Shown here: piece by piece, positions 1-7,254 of the stretch
Layout of the letters: each line of letters starts with the position of its first letter
How positions within the stretch are numbered: position 1 is the first letter of the stretch
From: JBBRNH01 sp038230415
GTDB lineage: Bacteria; Bacteroidota; Bacteroidia; Cytophagales; Spirosomataceae
Direction: 5' to 3'
Assembly: GCA_038230415.1 (NCBI GenBank)
Contig: JBBRNH010000053.1
Location: 1 to 38,858 of the forward strand
Length of the DNA: 38,858 nucleotides
The notes under the pieces: generated by a model
The model's database searches: none
What the model was told of the DNA's origin: nothing
What the model saw: only the letters and a program-made list of their open reading frames with translations
Translations under genes and position numbers: made by a program

Positions 1-92
1 ATACGAATTGCGTGTTTCTGGCTGGTTCTCAGCATATTTTCCAGTTCTGTGCGCTGCTCCGTGTTCAGAACAGGCGTGTTCACTCGTCCCAT
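1..92 (-). CDS. IS630-type transposase, N-terminal fragment (runs off window)
   Basis: Reading the minus strand from an ATG at 92 gives 30 residues beginning MGRVNTPVLNTEQRTELENM. This matches the usual start of IS630-superfamily transposases in Bacteroidota: a short RVxTP lead-in followed by the first helix of the DNA-binding helix-turn-helix region. The rest of the gene, including the DDE catalytic core, lies beyond the left edge, so intactness cannot be judged. It is transcribed away from the fibronectin-III pseudogene on its right. The family call rests on only 30 residues and on the fact that the IS end falls beside a TA dinucleotide, as expected for IS630. Confidence 0.7.
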   Translation of the reverse strand, partial: MGRVNTPVLNTEQRTELENMLRTSQKHAIR

Positions 93-140
93 GCAGGAAA
101 ATTAGGAAAATAATGGAAACTATTTTTTAGCACCTACTTA
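1..140 (-). mobile_element. IS630-family insertion sequence, one end
   Basis: The transposase start codon is followed outward by about 46 non-coding bases. These end in a GC-poor segment next to a TA at 139-140, after which fibronectin-III coding sequence begins. IS630 elements duplicate a TA target, so 139-140 is the inferred boundary. The other end is outside the window. The insertion separates the downstream gene from its original 5' portion. Confidence 0.6.
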
Positions 141-1683
141 TGATCGAAATAGTCAACTCTTACACGCCGGTCGTTTTTTGTCAATATCGAATTTAACGCC
201 CAGCACGGTATATGCATATCAGCTTGTAAGCAGGCAAACCGGCGCAGCCAGCGAAACGATCACCTATGGTAACGTTCGCTCTTTTACCACCAGTAATGGT
301 GTTCCTGATAACCTGATGCTGATCTGTGCCGACAACAGTGGCGCAACGGTACGGTGGGGCAGTAGCAGCAATAATTTTTCTTCGCAGGACATTGTCTGCT
401 ACCCCAACGCAAACCGCTACGAATTGCAATACCGTCTGATTGGGGCTACAACGTGGGTAAACTCGGCAACGCTGACAGCATTGAGCCAGTATTCATTCAC
501 GGGCTTATCGGGAAATATGGCCTATGAATGGCGCATTCGGCATAGTTTCAACGATGGCAGCACCGGGACGTACTCTGCTCCGGCGAGTTTCACAACAACC
601 GGCTGCGTACCACCCCCCTCGCCGTTTGTGGGTAACTATAACTTCCATGACTGTTCAACGCCAACGGTAGTTTGGATAGGTTGCTCCGGCACAGGTACGC
701 GCTATGAACTGCGTTATCGGGCCATTGGCAGTTTGCCGTGGACCAGTACCGTTGCCGCCGAACAACCCCCCAATCTATACAGCCAGCTTTCATGCCCGAT
801 TCGTGATTTACCCGATTATATACCGTATGAAGTGCAAGTCCGAAGTATTTGTGCCAGTGGTGATGCCAGCGAGTATAGCGCATCGGTTACGGTAGCGGCT
901 GGTTGCGGTCAGCCGTATGAATGTGTTCGGACAAAAAGCATTTGTCATTACAACGTTACCGCCACAACCGCCATTCTTAGCTGGCAAGGCTCCGGCCCGT
1001 TTGAGTTACGATGGCGCAAAGGCTACACCACAACCTGGAACATTGTGCAGATACCGCACTATGGCCGGGAAAATGCTGCTACCTTTCTGCTGACCAACCT
1101 CGAACCCAACACACCCTACGACTGGCAGGTGCGAAGTTTGTGTACGCCGAATGGCGGGTTCTCGTCAGTTGATTTCTTCCGAACCGTATGCAATGCACCC
1201 ATCACTGGCCGTGCCAACACCATCAGACCAACGTCGGCAAAACTGACCTGGGCCGCTGCCGATGCCAGCCTGATGTACAAACTTTTCTGGCGAAAGGCAG
1301 ATGAGACAAACTGGCAAATAATCACAGCAATTGCTACTCCTTTTTATAGCCTGACAGGTCTGACTCGCAGCACGGCCTACGAATGGCGCATCGAAACAGA
1401 CTGCGGGGCCAGTCTTACCGCTGTCTCTGGCCCGGTCAGAATATTCCGAACAACAGCAACGGCTACTGCTGTTTCTACTTCGATCGCTACCATCCGCAAC
1501 GGTAACTGGAACGACCCTGGCACCTGGGCCTGCAACCGCATCCCGACGAATGCCGATGCCGTTACTATCGGGCATATCGTGACTGTGCCAACCGGCGCAA
1601 CCGGCAACGCGCTTAAAATAGTGTATGGTGTCGGGGGTAAGGTTTTGGTCAGCACCGGAGGCCGGGTTAGCCTGGAGCCGTAA
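141..1683 (+). pseudogene. fibronectin type III repeat surface protein, 5' end lost to the IS insertion
   Basis: The open frame to 1683 encodes about 500 residues but starts in the middle of a domain: SISNLTPSTVYAYQLV is the second half of a fibronectin-III fold. Four more FN3-like repeats follow, each with a YELxYR-type strand and an L(T/E)xxTxYEWxVR-type strand, in the style of secreted Bacteroidota adhesins. The last 65 residues, starting near NGNWNDPGTWACNRIP, resemble the short C-terminal beta-structured module common in these proteins. There is no ATG start in frame; only a TTG at 178. From 140 to 178 the FN3-like reading (VNSYTPVVF) sits in another frame and would join the main one if the T6 run at 174-179 had one more T. 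So the remnant appears both truncated and frame-slipped. It is probably not expressed as a functional protein. Confidence 0.65.
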
Positions 1684-1718
1684 AACCAGAACAATCAGTG
1701 TAGTTCTGAAACCAACGC

Positions 1719-1748
1719 CCCCGGCCCGATGACCGGGGTTGTTTTTTT
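1719..1748 (+). terminator. Rho-independent terminator after the FN3 gene
   Basis: A CCCCGG / CCGGGG stem (1719-1724 with 1733-1738) and an 8-base loop are followed by TTGTTTTTTT. It lies 36 bases after the stop codon. Confidence 0.8.
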
Positions 1749-1846
1749 GGCCCTGATTTCACTTATTGCCGCTTCCGGTCAATGCCCCCAACGGTGTGGC
1801 CCTGATTTGACCAGCCACCTGCCACTGACGACTTGCCACTAAAAAA

Positions 1847-2920
1847 ATGACCCTCCAATCCCTGCGCGATCAGATTGATGCCCTCGACGACCAACTGCTC
1901 GCCATGATGAATCAGCGCATGAACCTCGTGCGGCACGTTGGCGAACTCAAACGCGCCACCAACGCCATCATCTATCGCCCCGAACGCGAACGCCAGATTA
2001 TTGACCGCCTGACCGCCCAAAACGTCGGCCCCCTGAACCGGGCCGCTATCGAAGCTATTTTTCTGGAGGTCTTTGCCGTGGCCCGCAACATGGAACTGCC
2101 GGAGCGGGTGGCGTTTTTGGGGCCGGATGGCTCCTTCACCCATCAGGCCGCCGAAGGTCGCTTTGGTGGCCTGAGTGCCTACACCGCCCTGCCCACCATT
2201 CGCTCCGTATTCGAGAGCGTGGAGACCGGGCGGGCGCGGTTTGGCGTGGTACCGATAGAAAATAATCAGGAAGGCGTGGTGAACGAAACCATTGACCTGC
2301 TCTACGAAAAAGACCTCACCATTGCCGCCGAAGTCCAGATTCCGGTGCATTTTACGTTTGCCACCCAGACCGAAAACCTCGCCGACATCACGCATATCTA
2401 CTCCAAAGACATCGCGTTCAGGCAGTGCAGCAAATTTTTGAACGATACGTTCGACGGGATGAAAGCCGAACTCGTTCCGGTAGAAAGCACCTCGAAAGCG
2501 GCTAAGTTGGCGGCCCAAAACCCCAACTCGGCGGCTATCTGTTCCGAAATTGCGGCTAAACTGTTTGGTGTGCCGGTGCTGTTTGCCAATATCGAAGACT
2601 CGGCCCTGAACCGGACGCGCTTCCTGATTCTGGCGAACGGCTTTGCCAATCAGCCCTGCGGCCACGACAAAACCACGCTCATCGCCCGGTTGCCCAACAC
2701 CGAATCGCCGGGGGTGCTGGCCCAGTTTTTACAGGAGTTCGACCGGCGCGGCATCAACCTGACCAAAATCGAGAGCCGCCCCCTGCGCGACGGAGCCACG
2801 TTTCGGTACTGGTTTCTGCTCGAATGTGAAGGCCACGCCAGCGAGCCGACCTTACAGGAGATTCTCAACCACCATGCCGCCGACGTAAAATGGCTCGGCA
2901 GCTACGTGAATATGGCGTGA
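1847..2920 (+). CDS. pheA: bifunctional chorismate mutase / prephenate dehydratase (P-protein)
   Basis: A 357-residue protein that converts chorismate to prephenate and then to phenylpyruvate, the committed route to phenylalanine in the cytosol. Residues 1-83 are an AroQ-type chorismate mutase (LRDQIDALDDQLLAMMNQRM, then RPERERQII). Residues 87-270 are the prephenate dehydratase domain (VAFLGPDGSFTHQAA; catalytic TRF motif at 257-259). Residues 275-355 form an ACT regulatory domain with the ESRP motif (309-312), which in this family binds phenylalanine for feedback inhibition. Length and domain order match the P-protein family. The ATG at 1847 follows a non-coding stretch and gives the expected mutase N-terminus. 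It appears monocistronic, with the FN3 terminator upstream and no gene close downstream. Feedback control is inferred from the ACT domain, not seen. Confidence 0.95.
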   Translation: MTLQSLRDQIDALDDQLLAMMNQRMNLVRHVGELKRATNAIIYRPERERQIIDRLTAQNVGPLNRAAIEAIFLEVFAVARNMELPERVAFLGPDGSFTHQAAEGRFGGLSAYTALPTIRSVFESVETGRARFGVVPIENNQEGVVNETIDLLYEKDLTIAAEVQIPVHFTFATQTENLADITHIYSKDIAFRQCSKFLNDTFDGMKAELVPVESTSKAAKLAAQNPNSAAICSEIAAKLFGVPVLFANIEDSALNRTRFLILANGFANQPCGHDKTTLIARLPNTESPGVLAQFLQEFDRRGINLTKIESRPLRDGATFRYWFLLECEGHASEPTLQEILNHHAADVKWLGSYVNMA

Positions 2921-3107
2921 CTTGGTGGAGTAACGGCCAGGGATTTGTGGAGGCATGGGATCTAAAAAACGTCTGCCTGATTGAAATACTGATCGGGATC
3001 GCCCGTGCGATTCAATTGCTTCCGTCCTTCCCACTTGCCACAAACCCATGTTAGCGGTAGACATTTTCTCATTCGATGATGTGTCCATGAGCGAACAAAT
3101 TAAAGTC

Positions 3108-3214
3108 AAAAGTCTCTGAAACTGCTGTAGATTGTCCAATGAAGTAACCAAATTAATTTTAAAAAGTCGTCTGAAGTTGCTGAAAATTATCCACCGAAAC
3201 AACCAAACTAATTT
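3108..3214. repeat. imperfect 53-bp tandem duplication
   Basis: The segments 3108-3160 and 3162-3214 align along their whole length with scattered substitutions (shared landmarks AAAAGTC, CTGAA, CCAA and CTAATTT/TTAATTTT). On the minus strand both copies can be read, in different frames, as a related peptide (LVTSLDNLQQFQ and LVVSVDNFQQLQ). This suggests decayed coding sequence. The rest of the 305-base stretch 2921-3225 shows nothing recognisable. Confidence 0.5.
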
Positions 3215-3225
3215 GTTTAAGATTT

Positions 3226-3414
3226 TCAGTTTGATTTTCTACTTTTTAATTCTTTATTTATAAATCTGACCTGACCGTAAATCATAATCAAAACGGGTAA
3301 ATATGCAAATGGAATAACAAGTAAAGGTGTAAACTCTTTATTAATTGTCTGAAACGTAATAACAATAAATAGGCCAGTTAAAACTCCTGTCAATAAAACC
3401 GTTGCAAAGGTCAT
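3226..3414 (-). CDS. small hydrophobic membrane protein, unknown function
   Basis: A 62-residue protein with two likely membrane spans (about residues 4-22 and 29-47) and a basic tail (KELKSRKSN). No family is recognised. It is the only plausible gene in the AT-rich islet and shares that base composition. Two clean hydrophobic segments with a positively charged end favour a real product, but small AT-rich frames can arise by chance. The sequence upstream is A-rich without a clear ribosome site, which is common in Bacteroidota, where Shine-Dalgarno signals are weak. Confidence 0.45.
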   Translation of the reverse strand: MTFATVLLTGVLTGLFIVITFQTINKEFTPLLVIPFAYLPVLIMIYGQVRFINKELKSRKSN

Positions 3415-3714
3415 AGTTTTTTTCTTTTTGATTAAATTCTCTGTCGAAAGCTCGCTAGAATTCTCTTTTACTATTTTTTTTGTTTTAATTGTGATTGTTT
3501 TTTATGCTTACCGCTAACTACTGTATGTGCGAGAGTTTTTTCATGCTTTTTGTATTTATTTATGCTTTTCAGACATTTAATTGTGCTTTACCTGTCGTAC
3601 TTTTCGTATTGTTGATAGCACTTGCTCAGATGCGTGAATACAGCACATTCTCGCCGATAGCCAAAAATCATCCTTTTTCAGGTCTACTTCAGACAAACTG
3701 GCCGGATTGTGTCT

Positions 3715-3752
3715 CCATTCCCCGGTCTGTGGAGACGCAGACCGGGGAATGG
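3715..3752. repeat. 15-bp perfect inverted repeat (CCGGTCTG palindromic element, copy 1)
   Basis: The arms 3715-3729 and 3738-3752 are exact reverse complements around an 8-base spacer. The core CCGGTCTGTGGAGACG recurs with 14 of 16 identities at 11971-11986 in another hairpin, which points to a dispersed palindromic family rather than a gene-specific terminator. Confidence 0.7.
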
Positions 3753-3770
3753 TGGGAATGGGAGAACAAG

Positions 3771-3800
3771 AAACGCCGGGCCATCAGATTCGGCGTTTTT
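3771..3800 (+). terminator. Rho-independent terminator-like hairpin
   Basis: The stem AAACGCCG (3771-3778) pairs with CGGCGTTT (3791-3798) across a 12-base loop and ends in a T run. No clear gene lies immediately upstream on the plus strand. It may insulate the peptidase gene that follows. Confidence 0.55.
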
Positions 3801-3802
3801 AG

Positions 3803-3810
3803 TATATTTG
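3803..3810 (+). promoter_or_regulatory. Bacteroidota -7 promoter element (TATATTTG)
   Basis: TATATTTG matches the TAnnTTTG -7 consensus of Bacteroidota sigma-ABfr promoters. It stands 52 bases before the peptidase ATG at 3862. No convincing -33 TTTG is visible. Confidence 0.5.
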
Positions 3811-3861
3811 GCAGCTACACGACCAAACGCCGGTAAGAAACCATTTCCCCTAAATGCCCGT

Positions 3862-5397
3862 ATGAAAAAATCCGTACTTCTCCTGCTCATCGGCGGCCTG
3901 TTACCGGCTGCCACGTTCGCCCAGAAACCGGCCACGCCCGAACCGGCTCCCAAAAAAGACGACGCGCCCGCTCTGACCCGCACCTTGAATATGGACTCGC
4001 GGGTGGTAACCAAAAACGAAGTGACCATCAAAGGCCAACGGGTTCCGTATCAGGCTACTGCCGGCACAATTCCGGTTTTTGACGACGATGGCAAGGCCGT
4101 AGCCGGCGTGTTTTTCACCTACTTCGAGCGCAGCGACGTGGCCGACCGGACCACCCGCCCGTTGGTAATTTCGTTTAACGGCGGCCCCGGCACGGCTTCG
4201 GTCTGGATGATGCTGGGCTACACCGGCCCGCGTCTCCTCAAAATTGACGACGAGGGCTTTCCCGTGCAGCCCTACGGCACCCGCGAGAACCCGCAGTCTA
4301 TTCTCGACGTGGCCGATATTGTGTATGTTGACCCCGTAAATACGGGTTTCTCGCGGCATAACCTGAGCAAAGAGGCAGCCGCCAGCCGGTTTTTTGGGGT
4401 CAATGCCGACATTAAATACCTCGCCGACTGGATCAATACCTTCGTGAGCCGCTACAACCGATGGGCTTCGCCGAAGTATCTCATTGGCGAAAGCTATGGT
4501 ACCACACGGGTGTCGGGCCTGGCCCTGCAACTACAGAACGTTCACTGGATGTACCTCAACGGGGTGATCTTAGTCTCGCCAACCGACCTTGGCATCAAGC
4601 GCGACGGCCCGGCGCAGGGTGCGCTCAAACTACCCTATATGGCCGCTACGGCCTGGTATCAGAAGGCATTGGCCCCTGATTTACAGCAGAAAGACCTGAC
4701 CACCCTGCTGCCCGATGTGGAGAAATTTACGCTCGAAGAATATATGCCCGCCTTAGCCATGTCGGGTTCGCTCACCGATCAAAAGCGGAAAGACATAGCC
4801 GCTAAAGTGGCCCGATATTCGGGATTGTCGGAGAAAGCCGTATTGCAAAACAACCTCGACGTACCGATCAACTTCTTCTGGAAAGAACTCCTGCGCGATA
4901 AGGGTCTCACCGTCGGGCGGTTGGATTCGCGGTATCGGGGTATTGATGGTAAAGATGCGGGTATTGCTCCTGATTACAACTCGGAGTTGACATCGTGGCT
5001 GCACTCGTTTACGCCCGCCATCAATATGTTTATGCGCGAAGAACTAAACTACAAAACCGACCTCAACTATTTTATGTTCGGGCCGGTGCGCCCCTGGGAC
5101 GACAGCAACAACCAAACCGGCGAAAATCTGCGGCAGGCCATGGCTCAGAATCCGTTTCTGCACCTGCTCGTGCAGTCGGGCTATTATGACGGAGCCTGCG
5201 ATTATTTCAACGCCAAGTACAATATGTGGCAGATGGACGCGGGCGGCAAACTCAAAGACCGAATGGCGTGGGAAGGCTACCGGAGCGGGCATATGATGTA
5301 TCTCCGCAAAGATGACCTCGCCACCAGCAACGACCACCTGCGGCAGTTTATCCGCAAAACCATGCCCGTTAAAACCACCCAACCCGCTAAATATTAG
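3862..5397 (+). CDS. secreted S10 family serine carboxypeptidase
   Basis: A 511-residue exported peptidase expected to remove C-terminal amino acids from peptides in the periplasm or outside the cell. The ATG at 3862 is chosen because it opens a clean signal peptide (MKKSVLLLLIGGLLPAATFA, cleavage before QK); the frame is open further upstream but the extension would run into the hairpin region. S10 landmarks appear in order: FNGGPGTASVW (oxyanion region, about 105-115), YVDPVNTGFSR (155-165), GESYGTTR with nucleophile Ser211, SGYYDGACD with Asp443, and SGHMMY with His477, completing the Ser-Asp-His triad. Eukaryotic homologues have GESYAG where this has GESYG, as seen in bacterial members. 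It is preceded by a TAnnTTTG element and followed by a long hairpin, so it is probably transcribed alone. Confidence 0.92.
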   Translation: MKKSVLLLLIGGLLPAATFAQKPATPEPAPKKDDAPALTRTLNMDSRVVTKNEVTIKGQRVPYQATAGTIPVFDDDGKAVAGVFFTYFERSDVADRTTRPLVISFNGGPGTASVWMMLGYTGPRLLKIDDEGFPVQPYGTRENPQSILDVADIVYVDPVNTGFSRHNLSKEAAASRFFGVNADIKYLADWINTFVSRYNRWASPKYLIGESYGTTRVSGLALQLQNVHWMYLNGVILVSPTDLGIKRDGPAQGALKLPYMAATAWYQKALAPDLQQKDLTTLLPDVEKFTLEEYMPALAMSGSLTDQKRKDIAAKVARYSGLSEKAVLQNNLDVPINFFWKELLRDKGLTVGRLDSRYRGIDGKDAGIAPDYNSELTSWLHSFTPAINMFMREELNYKTDLNYFMFGPVRPWDDSNNQTGENLRQAMAQNPFLHLLVQSGYYDGACDYFNAKYNMWQMDAGGKLKDRMAWEGYRSGHMMYLRKDDLATSNDHLRQFIRKTMPVKTTQPAKY

Positions 5398-5470
5398 TGA
5401 TTAATGAAGAATGATGCGTGAAGAATAATCGCCGGAACCTATTCTTCACGCATCATTCTTCATTAATCAC
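5397..5470. repeat. 30-bp perfect inverted repeat built from 7-bp units
   Basis: The arms 5397-5426 and 5441-5470 are exact reverse complements around a 14-base loop. The arm reads as near-heptamers (GTGATTA, ATGAAGA, ATGATGC, GTGAAGA). The last base of the peptidase stop codon is the first base of the element, and its other arm overlaps the 3' end of the convergent gene. There is no T run, so it is not a classical terminator, though it could stop transcription both ways. Confidence 0.85.
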
Positions 5471-5863
5471 TGTAAATAACTGCCCAATAGCCCGGCTAAT
5501 GTCATCACGTTTGGTGGCGGGTGGGTCAAACCGATTGAACGGGCGGAGTTCCAGCACAAACGTTACTTCAACGGTTTCGTCAACGGGCGTAAACAATTTA
5601 TAGCCAATCACCTGAACCGGGAAAATGCCGTGTTGCTGTTTGAAGCCTATCAGCCAGCCACTCACTGCGTTTTCGACCTGTTCAATAGGAATGCCCGGCG
5701 CAGGCAGAAAACGAACTTCGGCGTGATTCCGGTCACGGAGTTGCTGGGCATCGGGGGCGAAATGGCCTTCACAACTCGAAAACGTCTGTACCAGTCCGGT
5801 TCGGTTCAGGGCTTCGACAAGCGGCAGAATGTGCGGTTCTATACTGGGCAGCAAGGGATTCAT
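5453..5863 (-). CDS. conserved hypothetical protein with a TFSSCEGH motif
   Basis: A 136-residue soluble protein. The pattern of a conserved-looking N-terminal region (PLVEALNRTGLVQTFSSCEGHFAP, about 14-38) followed by mixed beta-strand sequence (AEVRFLPA, VEVTFVLELRPF) is that of a genuine small alpha/beta protein. Codon use and GC fit the neighbouring chromosomal genes. The SSCEGH motif is reminiscent of metal- or nucleotide-binding loops in uncharacterised families, but no function can be assigned. Its last four codons run into the inverted repeat at 5441-5470, so its C-terminus (TVINEE) is partly encoded by that repeat. It is convergent with the S10 peptidase gene. Confidence 0.7.
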   Translation of the reverse strand: MNPLLPSIEPHILPLVEALNRTGLVQTFSSCEGHFAPDAQQLRDRNHAEVRFLPAPGIPIEQVENAVSGWLIGFKQQHGIFPVQVIGYKLFTPVDETVEVTFVLELRPFNRFDPPATKRDDISRAIGQLFTVINEE

Positions 5864-5968
5864 TAGCTATTGCGACAGGATTTTCAGATTTTTGGTTATT
5901 CTATGTCTTTTCCAGACTACGGTTTCGCTGTTCCTATGCAGAACACGGTTTGGTAATGTCAATCACAA

Positions 5969-7174
5969 ATGATCGTAAATGTACTTAGCCAGGGACTGAC
6001 ACCCAGTATAGCCAATTCGGTTGGTGCTGCATTAATCAACTATTTAAGCAGTAATGACTATGAGCGATTTACCGGAATCTCTGCCTTTGCCAGCGAAGCA
6101 GGAATAAATGGACTATCAAATTACATTCAGCGAGCCAAACGGACGTACCAACACCTGACTATCATTGTTGGTGTTGACCAAAAAGGGACATCGAAAGAAG
6201 CACTCGAAGCACTTTTGTCTCTCAACATAAATACATTGATCTTCTACCAACGTGGGTTCAGTATTTTCCACCCAAAAGTTTACTTGTTTGAAGGGGCAGA
6301 TCGTTCTCAACTCATAGTCGGCTCCTCTAATCTCACGGTTCAGGGTCTTTTTGTGAATGTAGAAGCATCTATTCATGTAGAACTAAACCACGCAGTAGCT
6401 GAAGACCGGCAAGTTATTGTTGACTTGAAAACCCGTTTCTCCGGGCTATTCGACCTCACCGATCCCAATTTACAACCGATCACTGCGGAATTGATTGAGC
6501 AGTTCATAGCCGAAAAGATCGTTCCGACTGAGGCTGATCGGAAGGAGATTCGAGAGAAGATTAATGAGCTTGATAGTCAGACGGATGAATCCATTGATAG
6601 AATCATTCAGACGATATTTCCTAAAAGACAGCTACCTGTTGCGCCAAAAGAATTTCGACGCACACAAAAACAGCCGATTGTTATACCAATAGATGGTGTA
6701 CCCACAGTAACTACTCCCAAACCGGCTATCACAGAGATATTTATCCTGGTTTGGCAACGCCGTAAACTGCCTGCATCCAGCGTCGAAATTGCGGGAACGG
6801 TAAACACGAATCCAACAGGCGGTCTTCGGCTGGTTCAGGACAAATTTCAGATCAATGGAGTGATTATAGACCAAACGACCTACTTCAGGGATGTAGTTTT
6901 TGGAGCCTTACTCTGGGCAACTGAGAAAATGTCTCCACTCGTGGAAAAAGCCATCGGTAAATTTTACGTCTCGCTGTTAGGCAATGATTTGGGCATGGTT
7001 CCATTGGAAATCAGGCATAAACCCAGCGGTGAAGCCGGTCAACATAATTACACAACCTCGATTTCATGGGGCGCATTGAGCAAGACCGTTCGGGAGCGAG
7101 CGTTGACTGGCCGAACCTTGAACCTGTATCGCAGTGACGACGCAGGTGACATATTCAAGCTTGATATTGTATAG
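5969..7174 (+). CDS. PLD-family restriction endonuclease (NgoFVII/BfiI type)
   Basis: A 401-residue protein. Residues about 1-165 form a phospholipase-D-fold nuclease with one HKD-type motif: His101 and Lys103 in FHPKVYLF, followed by GSSN (118-121). One motif per chain is what metal-independent restriction enzymes such as BfiI and NgoFVII use, forming one active site per dimer. The C-terminal region (about 250-401) is beta-rich with aromatic-polar patterning (WQRRKLPASS, YNTTSISW-like) and is a plausible B3-like target-recognition domain, inferred by analogy. The gene is followed after 80 bases by an adenine methylase on the same strand, which supports a type II restriction-modification system. 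Base composition is lower in GC than the neighbours, suggesting acquisition by transfer. A minor alternative is a PLD-type nuclease with another defence role. Confidence 0.82.
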   Translation: MIVNVLSQGLTPSIANSVGAALINYLSSNDYERFTGISAFASEAGINGLSNYIQRAKRTYQHLTIIVGVDQKGTSKEALEALLSLNINTLIFYQRGFSIFHPKVYLFEGADRSQLIVGSSNLTVQGLFVNVEASIHVELNHAVAEDRQVIVDLKTRFSGLFDLTDPNLQPITAELIEQFIAEKIVPTEADRKEIREKINELDSQTDESIDRIIQTIFPKRQLPVAPKEFRRTQKQPIVIPIDGVPTVTTPKPAITEIFILVWQRRKLPASSVEIAGTVNTNPTGGLRLVQDKFQINGVIIDQTTYFRDVVFGALLWATEKMSPLVEKAIGKFYVSLLGNDLGMVPLEIRHKPSGEAGQHNYTTSISWGALSKTVRERALTGRTLNLYRSDDAGDIFKLDIV

Positions 7175-7254
7175 ACAGCCCTGAGCATAATTTTATGTTA
7201 CTTATGTTAAGAGGGAAGCAATAGGTATCAAAGCAAAATTAGCAAGAACACATA

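Larger units (their letters stand above)
3050..3518 (-). other. AT-rich islet bracketed by inverted GTTAGCGGTA
   Basis: GTTAGCGGTA occurs at 3050-3059 and its exact reverse complement at 3509-3518. If the next five bases are included, 13 of 15 match. The enclosed sequence is clearly richer in A and T than the genes on either side. It holds one small membrane-protein gene and an imperfect 53-bp tandem repeat. This could be an inserted gene cassette; no recombinase or typical attC was recognised. Confidence 0.4.

Noticed and set aside
174..179. Programmed frameshift at the T6 run of the FN3 gene
   Set aside because: No slippery heptamer or downstream pseudoknot is evident, and the gene is already truncated by an IS; decay is simpler.
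2852..3202. 116-residue minus-strand frame overlapping the pheA end
   Set aside because: It overlaps pheA codons and a decayed tandem repeat; no start or family evidence.
3495..3836. Possible 113-residue protein on the plus strand
   Set aside because: It runs through the perfect hairpin at 3715-3752, the terminator and the promoter of the peptidase gene; composition changes along it and no domain is seen.
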